DNA of 32,469 nt from Geobacter sp. GTDB taxonomy: Bacteria > Desulfobacterota > Desulfuromonadia > Geobacterales > Pseudopelobacteraceae. The position numbers and the translations under genes are program-made. Position 1 is the stretch's first letter. The number at the start of each line of letters is the position of its first letter. Positions 1 through 6,483 of this stretch are shown here, in pieces. The notes beneath the pieces are model-generated. The model was not told the origin of the DNA. It did not search any database and worked only from the letters and a program-made list of their open reading frames with translations. The stretch covers positions 1-32,469 of the forward strand of contig JANYBN010000209.1 in NCBI GenBank assembly GCA_025360785.1, written 5' to 3'.

Positions 1-1
1 G

Positions 2-685
2 GTAATGCTGTCTCCGCTGACCGCTCAGAACAACCGGGTGAAAGTTAGCGTCGGCATAAGTACGTTTGCCGAACTGGTGATCGGCCCGGAGCCGGCTGGC
101 AGGCCCCTGCTGCCTCTGCCAGAACTAAGACTCGTCAACAAATTCGACAAAACCTTCCGCATCGCTCTGAATGCCGACCTCTTTTATAAAGAAATTTGTA
201 CCATCGCAGCACCGCTGCTGCTCAATAAGCGCTTTGATTCTGACGGCAATAGCATCGCCATAAAGGATCTGGACCTGTATGGCAACGGGGACAAGCTGGT
301 CATCAAACTGCAGACACAGGGGACAGTGGAGGGAGTGATCTATTTGACCGCCAGGCCGGTATTCAACCCGCAGACCAACATATTTTCCGTAGAGGATGTG
401 GATTTTGACCTGCAAACTCAGAATCTGTTGCACCAGTCTGCCGACTGGGTTCTTCATGGTTCCATCAGGGGTATGATCCAGGAAAAGCTCAATTTGAAAC
501 TGGCCGGGCAACTGGAGCAATCCCGCCAAATTGCCGGAAAAGCGCTTGCCAGGGTGCAGCTGGCGGAACATCTGATTTTAAAGGGAGATATAAAAAATTT
601 GAAGTTCAGCGATATGATCGTACAGAAGGATAAAATCTCTATTCAGGTTTATGCCGAGGGAGAGGCTGGGGTACTTTTTCAGTAA
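2..685 (+). CDS. DUF4403 family protein, C-terminal part (5' end outside window)
   Basis: The reading frame is open from base 2 to the TAA at 683-685, so this is the 3' part of a gene that begins upstream; the ATG at base 5 need not be the start. About 227 residues are visible. The alternating hydrophobic/polar strands, and phrases such as LVNKFDKTFRIALNAD and LILKGDIKNLKFSD, fit the repeated beta-sheet layout of DUF4403 proteins, which resemble lipid-binding tubular folds; the function of that family is not established. The family assignment is from recall of the pattern. No signal peptide can be judged because the N-terminus is missing. A good ribosome-binding sequence and a 25-codon reading frame follow directly (704-781). 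Confidence 0.7.
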   Translation, partial: VMLSPLTAQNNRVKVSVGISTFAELVIGPEPAGRPLLPLPELRLVNKFDKTFRIALNADLFYKEICTIAAPLLLNKRFDSDGNSIAIKDLDLYGNGDKLVIKLQTQGTVEGVIYLTARPVFNPQTNIFSVEDVDFDLQTQNLLHQSADWVLHGSIRGMIQEKLNLKLAGQLEQSRQIAGKALARVQLAEHLILKGDIKNLKFSDMIVQKDKISIQVYAEGEAGVLFQ

Positions 686-703
686 AGTAGGAGAGAAGGG
701 ATT

Positions 704-781
704 ATGAACTTCAACCGGTTTAAATTAGATAAACTACTCCCAAAATATCCCTGTCGGATCCGAGTTAACCTCAAGCATTAA
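704..781 (+). other. Short 25-codon reading frame with a good ribosome-binding site; possible truncated gene
   Basis: Directly after the DUF4403 stop there is a purine-rich ribosome-binding stretch (AGGAG at 689-693 and AAGGG at 696-700) and an ATG at 704. The frame then runs only 25 codons to TAA at 779-781, and its last 16 codons lie antisense to the 3' end of the DUF3024 gene. A well-placed start with almost no gene behind it suggests that the next gene of a former operon was cut off when the DUF3024 segment became its neighbour. It could also be a genuine micro-peptide or a chance signal. Confidence 0.3.
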
Positions 782-1069
782 TTTTTCAAGGGTATTCCTG
801 TTTCTTCCTGTGGGATACGGCTGTCGCCTGTTTTTCCGGTCATACCAGTACAATGTCCAGCTCAGTGACTCAGAACTATACTCAAACTGGGCAATCTTGA
901 TTTCATTCCAGACCCCGGGGTCAATGAATAGCGGACGGGACTCAGTCAGGGTCACTCTACTGCCTCTGGTGTCGAATTGCAACTTCACCTGATCCGGTTT
1001 AGTTCGTTCGTCACAAAGTTGTCCCAAAAGCCTATCAACTCTCTGCTGTTCTATTTCAGGCAACGCCAT
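734..1069 (-). CDS. DUF3024 family protein
   Basis: Encodes 111 residues if translation starts at the ATG at 1067-1069. An in-frame TTG further upstream (1090) would add seven residues, but the ATG has an AAGGA sequence about 11 nt ahead and gives the usual family start MALPE. The core (residues about 1-95) shows the DUF3024 pattern: an N-terminal helix ending in a short Cys-containing segment, then beta strands with W, FEY and LYWYDRKNRRQPYP. The biochemical role of DUF3024 is unknown and nothing in the sequence suggests an enzyme centre. The gene lies downstream of, and on the same strand as, the YhcH-type gene, 75 bp away. Its 3' end converges with the DUF4403 gene and is antisense to the short frame at 704-781. 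Confidence 0.75.
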   Translation of the reverse strand: MALPEIEQQRVDRLLGQLCDERTKPDQVKLQFDTRGSRVTLTESRPLFIDPGVWNEIKIAQFEYSSESLSWTLYWYDRKNRRQPYPTGRNRNTLEKLMLEVNSDPTGIFWE

Positions 1070-1144
1070 TCTGTCACTATTCCTTTGCAACTAAAACGGG
1101 GAATCATGCGCCGAAGTAGTTCTCTATTTGAATGAAACCCGAAT

Positions 1145-1594
1145 TCAGACGGGAATTTTGAATACAATCTTTTTCACGGCGACAGCCACAGTCCCATTTC
1201 TAACACCAGGTTCATGAGCATCATGAGGAAAGAAAACGGCAAACAACCCCGGCACCAATGTGATGAAATCAACATTCCCGGAAAGTTTCTGTAAATCCTT
1301 TTCCTCATCATAGGGCTGATCGACACAAAACTGTTTGTGAGATACACCCATTTTCTCTTCGCCCCAGGCGATTGTCTGGACGTCGATAAACTTTCGGTGA
1401 CATTCGATAAAGCAATCTTCGATCGGCTTGGTAACATATTCATTTACCGAAGCGAATGCACCAGAATCATTTACGGAATGAATACCGACAGCAAGTCTTG
1501 TTAAGTCGTGTTTTGAGATAAAGGCCAGAATATCGGCAAACCCGGCATGTAGTCCTGCATACAACCGTAAATTATCTAAAGAATCAAATATCAT
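1145..1594 (-). CDS. YhcH/YjgK/YiaL (DUF386) family protein
   Basis: The start at the ATG 1592-1594 is chosen because GGAGG sits 8 nt ahead; an upstream in-frame start (1681) lacks this and would add 29 atypical residues. The 149-residue product matches the family's usual length of about 150. Characteristic pieces are the segment ECHRKFIDVQ (residues 65-74), GEE (78-80), and the strongly conserved FFPHDAHEPG (121-130). His66, Asp71, His124, Asp125 and His127 are candidates for the cupin-like metal site. Members are linked to sugar-acid/sialic-acid metabolism (YiaL, NanQ) or to biofilm traits in other bacteria, but no such pathway genes lie here, so the substrate is unknown. Confidence 0.85.
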   Translation of the reverse strand: MIFDSLDNLRLYAGLHAGFADILAFISKHDLTRLAVGIHSVNDSGAFASVNEYVTKPIEDCFIECHRKFIDVQTIAWGEEKMGVSHKQFCVDQPYDEEKDLQKLSGNVDFITLVPGLFAVFFPHDAHEPGVRNGTVAVAVKKIVFKIPV

Positions 1595-1681
1595 GACGGT
1601 GCCTCCATTGAGCTGACTAAATAGTGCCTCGTTTTTGTTTGTAATGATAAAAGAACTTACTGATAATTTTACATTTAGCAA

Positions 1682-2014
1682 GCTGAAAAAAATATCACTC
1701 TTGAAATGGGTGAATTAAATTATTTACGGAATTCTTAGCCGTTATTTTCTTAGAATCAAATCGAAAAGAACGTATTCTGGGAATTCGCTGAGTTATGAAT
1801 CTGCATGTTTCATGTTCATGAATCATTTTAAACAACTGGCTGGAACACATCAAATTGAAACATCTTGCGGTCACCGGTTTTTTTACGTATATATTTCAAC
1901 CACCTTAATCAACATAAGGTCACTAATTAGATTATCGGACTTGATGCGAGCGATAATATTTATAGTCACCAGCGTCGTGAAGATTCAGTACCGTTGTCTG
2001 GAAAGGAAAAATGG
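1682..2014. other. AT-rich intergenic region between divergent genes
   Basis: About 330 bp lie between the YhcH start region (minus) and the epimerase start (plus). A 68-codon plus-strand frame inside it has no convincing start signal and no recognisable composition, so I do not call it a gene. A plausible sigma-70 promoter for the epimerase is TTGCGG (1865-1870), a 17-nt spacer and TATATA (1888-1893), which would leave a leader of about 115 nt. No terminator, tRNA or repeat is evident. Confidence 0.4.
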
Positions 2015-3022
2015 ATGAGCAAGATACTTGTCACCGGCGCTGCCGGATTTATCGGATTCCACCTTGCGTTGCGCTTGCTTCGGCTAGGGCACCAGGTTAC
2101 CGGATTTGACAATCTGAACGATTACTATGACATCTCCCTTAAAGAGGATCGCCTGAATATTCTGAAAGGGCAGAACGATTTTGCTTTCGTTCGTGGCGGT
2201 TTAGAGGATAAGACGTGTGTCGAAAGCCTGTTTCAGAGCGGACAGTTCGACTATGTTGTCAATCTCGGCGCCCAGGCGGGAGTTCGCTATTCACTTCAGA
2301 ACCCTCACGCCTATATCGACAGCAACATCTGCGGTTTCATGAACATTCTGGAGGGCTGCCGCCGGACGAACGTCAAGCATCTGGTGTATGCGTCATCCAG
2401 TTCTGTTTATGGCGCCAATGTCACGATACCTTTTTCAGAGCACCATTCAGTAGACCACCCGGTGTCACTTTATGCTGCCACCAAGAAGTCCAACGAACTG
2501 ATGGCTCATACCTACGCACATCTCTTCGGTATCCCAACCACCGGCCTGCGCTTCTTCACCGTATATGGGCCATGGGGTCGGCCGGACATGGCCTATTTTT
2601 CCTTTACCAAAGCCATTCTGGAAGGGCGTCAAATTGACGTATTCAACCATGGCCGGATGCAGCGAGACTTTACCTATATCGATGATATTGTCGAAGGGGT
2701 TGTTCGAGTGATGGAAAACCTCCCACGGCCAGATCCAGCCTGGAACGCCGAAATGCCTGATCCTGCTACAAGCTCAGCTCCATATCGTGTGTATAATATC
2801 GGCAATAATCAGCCGGTTGAACTTATTCGCTTTATTGAGGTGCTGGAAGAATGCCTTGGTGAAAAAGCAAAAATAAATTTTCTCCCGATACAGCCGGGCG
2901 AGGTACTCGTAACATGTGCCGACGTTGCAGATTTGACAAAAGCAGTTGGATTCAGGCCAAGCACAAACATCGAAGGTGGGATTGCCAGCTTTGTCGGTTG
3001 GTATCGTGAATATTATGGATAG
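2015..3022 (+). CDS. NAD-dependent epimerase, probable UDP-glucuronate 4-epimerase
   Basis: A 335-residue extended short-chain dehydrogenase/reductase. The N-terminal Rossmann motif is VTGAAGFIG (residues 6-14). The catalytic elements are the Ser-rich strand ASSSSVYG and Tyr153/Lys157 in the YAATK motif, followed by [17 protein letters not shown], which is typical of UDP-glucuronate 4-epimerases (CapI/LspL type) that interconvert UDP-glucuronate and UDP-galacturonate for surface polysaccharides. The ATG at 2015 is preferred because AAAGGA lies 7 nt upstream; an upstream TTG at 1994 is in frame but less likely. The gene stands alone, with no glycosyltransferases adjacent; the nearest polysaccharide genes are the SLBB/Wzz pair 3.5 kb downstream. 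A related UDP-sugar epimerase specificity cannot be excluded. Confidence 0.88.
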   Translation: MSKILVTGAAGFIGFHLALRLLRLGHQVTGFDNLNDYYDISLKEDRLNILKGQNDFAFVRGGLEDKTCVESLFQSGQFDYVVNLGAQAGVRYSLQNPHAYIDSNICGFMNILEGCRRTNVKHLVYASSSSVYGANVTIPFSEHHSVDHPVSLYAATKKSNELMAHTYAHLFGIPTTGLRFFTVYGPWGRPDMAYFSFTKAILEGRQIDVFNHGRMQRDFTYIDDIVEGVVRVMENLPRPDPAWNAEMPDPATSSAPYRVYNIGNNQPVELIRFIEVLEECLGEKAKINFLPIQPGEVLVTCADVADLTKAVGFRPSTNIEGGIASFVGWYREYYG

Positions 3023-3177
3023 CTCTGAGTAACACTCCGGGCATAAGCAGCAAAACGGGCCATGTACCGCATATAAGGTATACCGTGTTGTGTATGAGGT
3101 ATCAGCAAAGGGGACCGGATAAACAAACTATTCACGAAAAGCCTTATACAACGGGTAGTTATTTATATTGCATTTAT

Positions 3178-3192
3178 TGGCACGACATCTGC
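3178..3192 (+). promoter_or_regulatory. Candidate sigma-54 (RpoN) -24/-12 promoter
   Basis: TGGCAC, five bases, then CTGC: the -24 element is perfect, the GG-to-GC spacing is exact, and there is one mismatch to the usual TTGC at -12. The predicted start of transcription is near 3204, about 30 nt ahead of the ATG of the small exported protein at 3235. An RpoN promoter implies dependence on an enhancer-binding activator; no activator site was identified. Confidence 0.6.
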
Positions 3193-3234
3193 ATTGGTAT
3201 TAATTCAAACACATTCCCTTTGGAGGTAGTACAA

Positions 3235-3471
3235 ATGAAAAAAGTTCTGTCCACAATCGTAGCCGCCCTCGTAGCTGTTTCCTTCTCTGCTGTTGCTTTC
3301 GCTAATCCTGCTGCTGCTCCTGCTGCTCCTGCTGCTGAAGTTGCTGCTCCTGCTGCTGACGCAAAGAAAGATGCTAAGCCTGCAAAGAAAGTAAAGAAAG
3401 TAAAAAAAGCAAAAAAAGAAGCTAAGCCTGCAGTTGATGCTGCTGCTCCTGCTGCTCCTGCTGCAAAGTAA
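3235..3471 (+). CDS. Small exported Ala/Pro/Lys-rich protein
   Basis: A 78-residue protein starting at ATG 3235, with GGAGG 8 nt ahead. Residues 1-23 form a textbook signal peptide (MKK, a hydrophobic core rich in Ala/Val/Ser, and an AFA-N cleavage site). The mature part is built from Ala-Ala-Pro runs flanking a Lys-rich core (DAKKDAKPAKKVKKVKKAKK), so it is strongly basic in the middle and likely disordered. This resembles basic, low-complexity periplasmic or envelope proteins, but I cannot name a family. The encoding DNA is a short-period repeat of GCTGCTCCT-like codons. The gene is monocistronic, bounded by a sigma-54-type promoter and a strong hairpin terminator, which suggests tightly conditional but possibly high expression. 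Confidence 0.8.
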   Translation: MKKVLSTIVAALVAVSFSAVAFANPAAAPAAPAAEVAAPAADAKKDAKPAKKVKKVKKAKKEAKPAVDAAAPAAPAAK

Positions 3472-3486
3472 TTCGCTTTTAGCGAA

Positions 3487-3526
3487 CACAAAAAAAGCCG
3501 CATCGAAAGATGCGGCTTTTTTTGTG
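3487..3526 (+). terminator. Strong intrinsic terminator (18-bp perfect stem, GAAA loop)
   Basis: Bases 3487-3504 and 3509-3526 are perfectly complementary around the tetraloop GAAA (3505-3508). The core is GCCGCATC/GATGCGGC, flanked by A6-7 and T7, so it can terminate in both directions. It lies 16 bp after the stop of the small exported protein gene. Confidence 0.9.
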
Positions 3527-3594
3527 CCTATTGCAGTAGTATAGTGTGGTTTGCGTCATTGCTACCAAAATAATTATAACGAGGTCTTAAAGAT

Positions 3595-4485
3595 ATGGCT
3601 GATCAGATTGTTCGGGCATTATGCTTGTCTGGCGGTATTAGAGTCCTTGTGTGTAATGCCGGCCTGCTGGCGCGTGAAATCTGCCTGCTTCAACAAGCCT
3701 CAGCGACGGCAAGCATAGCACTGTCCAGAGGGCTGGCAGGCGGTGCCTTGATGGGGGCTCTCCTCAAGGAGGGGCAGCGTACCGCCCTCAAGTTTGAGGG
3801 GAACGGTCCGCTTCGCAAGATGATAATTGAAGCAGACAGCGATGGGGCGATTCGCGGCTGTGCCGGAAATCCTGCAGCCGATTTAGAAGCGGTGAATGGA
3901 AAATGGAATGTGGCGGGACTAATCGGCAGAGCAGGCTTTCTGACAATCTCCAAAGATCTCGGAGTAGGCGGCCGGCCTTACCAGGGCGTTGTACAGCTTG
4001 TCAGCAGTGAGGTCGGCGAGGATCTGGCCTATTACTTGACTGACTCAGAGCAGACACCTTCTGCGGTAGGATTGGGTGCGACCCTTGACGATGACGGACT
4101 GATTGCCACCTGCTGCGGTTTTTTGATCCAGGCGCTGCCAAAAGCTGACGAGGCTGAAATTGAAAAAATCATGGCGAGGATAGCCGGACTGCCTGCACTA
4201 TCGAAACTCCTCGAAGATGGAGGTGCTGAATTGGTCGTTAAAGAGCTTTTTGGCGACATCCCCTATACCATCCTTGAATCTCATGAGATATTCTTCCGCT
4301 GTGGGTGTGGACAGGAAAAGGTCGAGCGAGCCCTTCTTACACTGGGAAGTGATGAATTGAAAGAAATGCGGACAAATGAGAGCGGCGCAGAGGTTACATG
4401 CGAATTCTGCCGGAAAGCATATCAACTGAACTCAAACGAGCTTGACGTCTTGATTGACCAGGCTTCAAGACCGTCGGGTCGCTAG
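3595..4485 (+). CDS. hslO: Hsp33 family redox-regulated chaperone
   Basis: 296 residues, the normal Hsp33 length. The N-terminal half has the family signatures ALCLSGGIRV and the SRGLAGGALMGALLK region, followed by FEGNGPLRKMI (the E. coli equivalent contacts the substrate-binding core). The C-terminal redox switch is complete: Cys236-x-Cys238 and Cys269-x-x-Cys272 would bind Zn in the reduced cytoplasm and form disulfides during oxidative stress, activating the holdase. The start is the ATG at 3595, with GAGG about 10 nt ahead. truA begins immediately after it (1 nt beyond the stop codon if GTG 4487 is used), so the two are probably co-transcribed. Thioredoxin-type genes follow on the opposite strand, giving a small redox neighbourhood, though this may be coincidental. 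Confidence 0.95.
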   Translation: MADQIVRALCLSGGIRVLVCNAGLLAREICLLQQASATASIALSRGLAGGALMGALLKEGQRTALKFEGNGPLRKMIIEADSDGAIRGCAGNPAADLEAVNGKWNVAGLIGRAGFLTISKDLGVGGRPYQGVVQLVSSEVGEDLAYYLTDSEQTPSAVGLGATLDDDGLIATCCGFLIQALPKADEAEIEKIMARIAGLPALSKLLEDGGAELVVKELFGDIPYTILESHEIFFRCGCGQEKVERALLTLGSDELKEMRTNESGAEVTCEFCRKAYQLNSNELDVLIDQASRPSGR

Positions 4486-4486
4486 A

Positions 4487-5254
4487 GTGCCAACCATATT
4501 ATTAACAATCGCCTATGATGGCACGAATTATTCGGGCTGGCAGGTTCAGCCGAATGGACTGGCGGTGCAGCAGGTTGTTGAAGAGGCGTTTGAACGTTTG
4601 CTGAAGGAACGCGTCCAGGTGCGCTCCTCTGGCCGAACTGATGCCGGCGTACATGCCCGCGCTATGGCAGCTGCTTTTACAACGAGTCGGAATATACCGT
4701 TACGAGCTTTTGTGGAAGGGGCAAATCGCTTTCTTCCGGCTGACATTGCCATCCAGACGGCCAGTATAGTACCAGAAGGATTTAAGCCGATTACCATGGC
4801 ATACGCCAAGCATTATCGCTATACCATCATAAACTCATCAGTTCGCACACCACTTGACAGGCTGTACTGTTGGCAGGTTCGAGAACCGCTCGATCTTGCC
4901 GCCATGGAAGAGGCCGCAGGCGGTTTTGTCGGCAGTCACGATTTTGCTGCATTCAGAGCTTCTAATTGTGTTGCCAGGACCACCATCAGACGGATAGATT
5001 CTGTCCAGATCGCCAGACAAGACACCCGCATTACAATTGACGTTATTGGTGGTGGATTTCTGAAAAACATGGTGCGCGTAATGGTCGGCACACTCGTTGA
5101 CATCGGAAAGGGACGCTTTGAACCATCGGCGATTGGCAGGCTCCTGCAGAGGGGTGATCGAAAAGAGGCCGGCAGTACCGCTCCGGCCTGCGGTTTATGC
5201 CTGATTGAGGTGTTTTATCCCGAAGAATTCACTTTTCTGCCAGCAAATGTTTGA
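4487..5254 (+). CDS. truA: tRNA pseudouridine(38-40) synthase TruA
   Basis: About 255 residues from a GTG at 4487. This start gives the usual opening (PTILLTIAYDGTNYSGWQ). An in-frame TTG at 4454 would overlap hslO and add 11 non-conserved residues. The catalytic aspartate is Asp52 in the motif SSGRTDAGVHA; further TruA landmarks are KHYRY, FVGSHDFAAFRAS and GGGFLKNMVRVMVGTLVDIGKG. The enzyme modifies uridines 38-40 in the anticodon arm of tRNAs in the cytoplasm. Its last 26 bp overlap the 3' end of the convergent TlpA-like gene, so both C-termini share DNA on opposite strands. Confidence 0.95.
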   Translation: MPTILLTIAYDGTNYSGWQVQPNGLAVQQVVEEAFERLLKERVQVRSSGRTDAGVHARAMAAAFTTSRNIPLRAFVEGANRFLPADIAIQTASIVPEGFKPITMAYAKHYRYTIINSSVRTPLDRLYCWQVREPLDLAAMEEAAGGFVGSHDFAAFRASNCVARTTIRRIDSVQIARQDTRITIDVIGGGFLKNMVRVMVGTLVDIGKGRFEPSAIGRLLQRGDRKEAGSTAPACGLCLIEVFYPEEFTFLPANV

Positions 5255-5747
5255 TAGCTTGTTCCACGGAACGGGCCATATCATCGGAATAGCCGCGATA
5301 AACCTCCACAATTTTACCTTTCTTATCAATCAGATACATAACCGGCACTGACCGGACGCCAAAATCGACAGTGGTCGGATCTCCAGCCAATGCGAGCGGA
5401 TAATTGACCCTGAACTCATCAGTAAATGCCTTGACCACCCGTTCCCCGTCCTCGTCCACACTTAGACCGAGTATCTGCAGCCCTTGCTTGCCATACTTGC
5501 GATTCATCTCTACCAGATGCGGTATCGACAAACGACATGGCTGGCACCAGGTGGCAAAAAAATCAAGTATCAATACGTGCCCTCGATAATTATCCAGGGA
5601 TATTGTCTGTCCTGACGTGGAGATAACCTTGAAGTTTGGGGCGGACTGCCCCGCTCGTGGAGCCGCATCAACCAGACCGGGAACGGCAAGGAATGATGCG
5701 GCAATTGTAGCCAGCAGAAGTCTGGTGAAAGGCGCTAGAACGCTCAC
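5229..5747 (-). CDS. TlpA/ResA-like exported thiol-disulfide oxidoreductase
   Basis: 172 residues with an N-terminal signal peptide or anchor (hydrophobic residues 9-26, VDA-A cleavage region) and a TlpA/AhpC-TSA-type thioredoxin fold. Visible motifs are the PNFKVISTSGQ entry, Cys68-Gln-Pro-Cys71 in FFATWCQPC, and the cis-Pro loop VRSVPVMYLID. It likely reduces periplasmic disulfides, for example in cytochrome c maturation, as ResA/CcmG-like proteins do; the partner is not visible here. The start is a GTG at 5747, 4 nt beyond the thioredoxin stop, with AGGGG unusually close to it, so translational coupling to trxA is likely. The 3' end overlaps truA by 26 bp. Confidence 0.88.
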   Translation of the reverse strand: MSVLAPFTRLLLATIAASFLAVPGLVDAAPRAGQSAPNFKVISTSGQTISLDNYRGHVLILDFFATWCQPCRLSIPHLVEMNRKYGKQGLQILGLSVDEDGERVVKAFTDEFRVNYPLALAGDPTTVDFGVRSVPVMYLIDKKGKIVEVYRGYSDDMARSVEQAIKHLLAEK

Positions 5748-5751
5748 GCCC

Positions 5752-6081
5752 CTAGAGCGCTTTTGCTATGAGTGCGTCAATCTGCGATTTCGGAACCGCT
5801 CCGACGACCTGGTCAAGCACAACGCCACCTTTGAATAATATTATGGTGGGAATACCCCGTACGCCGTATTTGCTTGGTGTTGCCTGGTTTTCATCTACAT
5901 TAACCTTGCCCACTTTGACCTTTCCGGCATATTCATCGGCAACTGTGTCAATAAGAGGCGCAATCGCCTTGCATGGCGCACACCACGTTGCCCAAAAATC
6001 AACTAGCACCGGAATGCTGGACTGCAGCACCTCACGGTCGAAATTTTCGTCAGTAAATGCAATTACTTTTTCACTGGCCAT
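5752..6081 (-). CDS. trxA: Thioredoxin
   Basis: 109 residues, the standard thioredoxin length, from the ATG at 6079-6081 with AAGGAG 8 nt upstream; an upstream in-frame start (6153) is not credible. The active site is Cys34-Ala-Pro-Cys37 in [10 protein letters not shown], where E. coli has CGPC; Ala at that position is a common variant. The cis-proline loop [11 protein letters not shown] and the C-terminal helix are intact. It is a general cytoplasmic disulfide reductase. The gene is first in a two-gene minus-strand unit with the exported TlpA-like protein, an arrangement that pairs cytoplasmic and periplasmic thiol chemistry. Confidence 0.95.
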   Translation of the reverse strand: MASEKVIAFTDENFDREVLQSSIPVLVDFWATWCAPCKAIAPLIDTVADEYAGKVKVGKVNVDENQATPSKYGVRGIPTIILFKGGVVLDQVVGAVPKSQIDALIAKAL

Positions 6082-6483
6082 CTGTAGTTCTCCTTTGAAG
6101 GTATAATATTTTTTTTTGAATGATATACCAGACACTGGAAAAATCAAGAGCAAACTCGGCGAACTTAGGGAGCTCGTAAAAAATTCAAGAGGTTAAGCGC
6201 CGTTCCCATTCGAAGCAGGAGCGCTGAGCCTTACCCGGTCGTGCTGACCTGATTCAATCGATAAAGTTTGTTGTTTGAATTGATTTATTATTCAGTTGTT
6301 GTTTTTTTGTTTGCATCAAAACTGATGCACCTGTAAAATTATCCTCTTAAAATTCCTGCAAGCACACTTCGAAAGAAAATTTGCCTAATTTCAGCTTATT
6401 TCTGATTTATTCAAATTACTCTGCAGAATTTATGCAAAAAACTCTCTGGCATACCTAATTAAATCGAGAAGGAGTTTCACTTA
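6082..6483. promoter_or_regulatory. AT-rich divergent intergenic region with an inverted repeat
   Basis: About 400 bp separate trxA (minus) from the SLBB exporter (plus). It contains a perfect 7-bp inverted repeat with a 4-nt spacer, TGCATCA (6312-6318) and TGATGCA (6323-6329), which has the form of a dimeric regulator site or small hairpin. T-rich tracts precede it. I could not fix a convincing -35/-10 pair for the exporter, nor a -24/-12 motif. No gene was found in this stretch. Confidence 0.4.

Noticed and set aside
1812-2018. 68-codon plus-strand frame upstream of the epimerase
   Set aside because: No ribosome-binding site, AT-rich composition and no family resemblance; better explained as leader DNA.
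3174-3503. 109- and 94-codon minus-strand frames opposite the small exported protein
   Set aside because: Open only because the GCT/GCA/AAG repeats lack stops on the complement; they lack start signals and cross the terminator.
3551-3566. Sigma-54-like TGG...TTGC upstream of hslO
   Set aside because: The GG-to-GC spacing is one base too long, and this spacing is strict.
3551-3580. TTGCGT-N18-TATAAC as a promoter for hslO
   Set aside because: The -10 would touch the ribosome-binding site (GAGG at 3581-3584), leaving no room for a normal leader.
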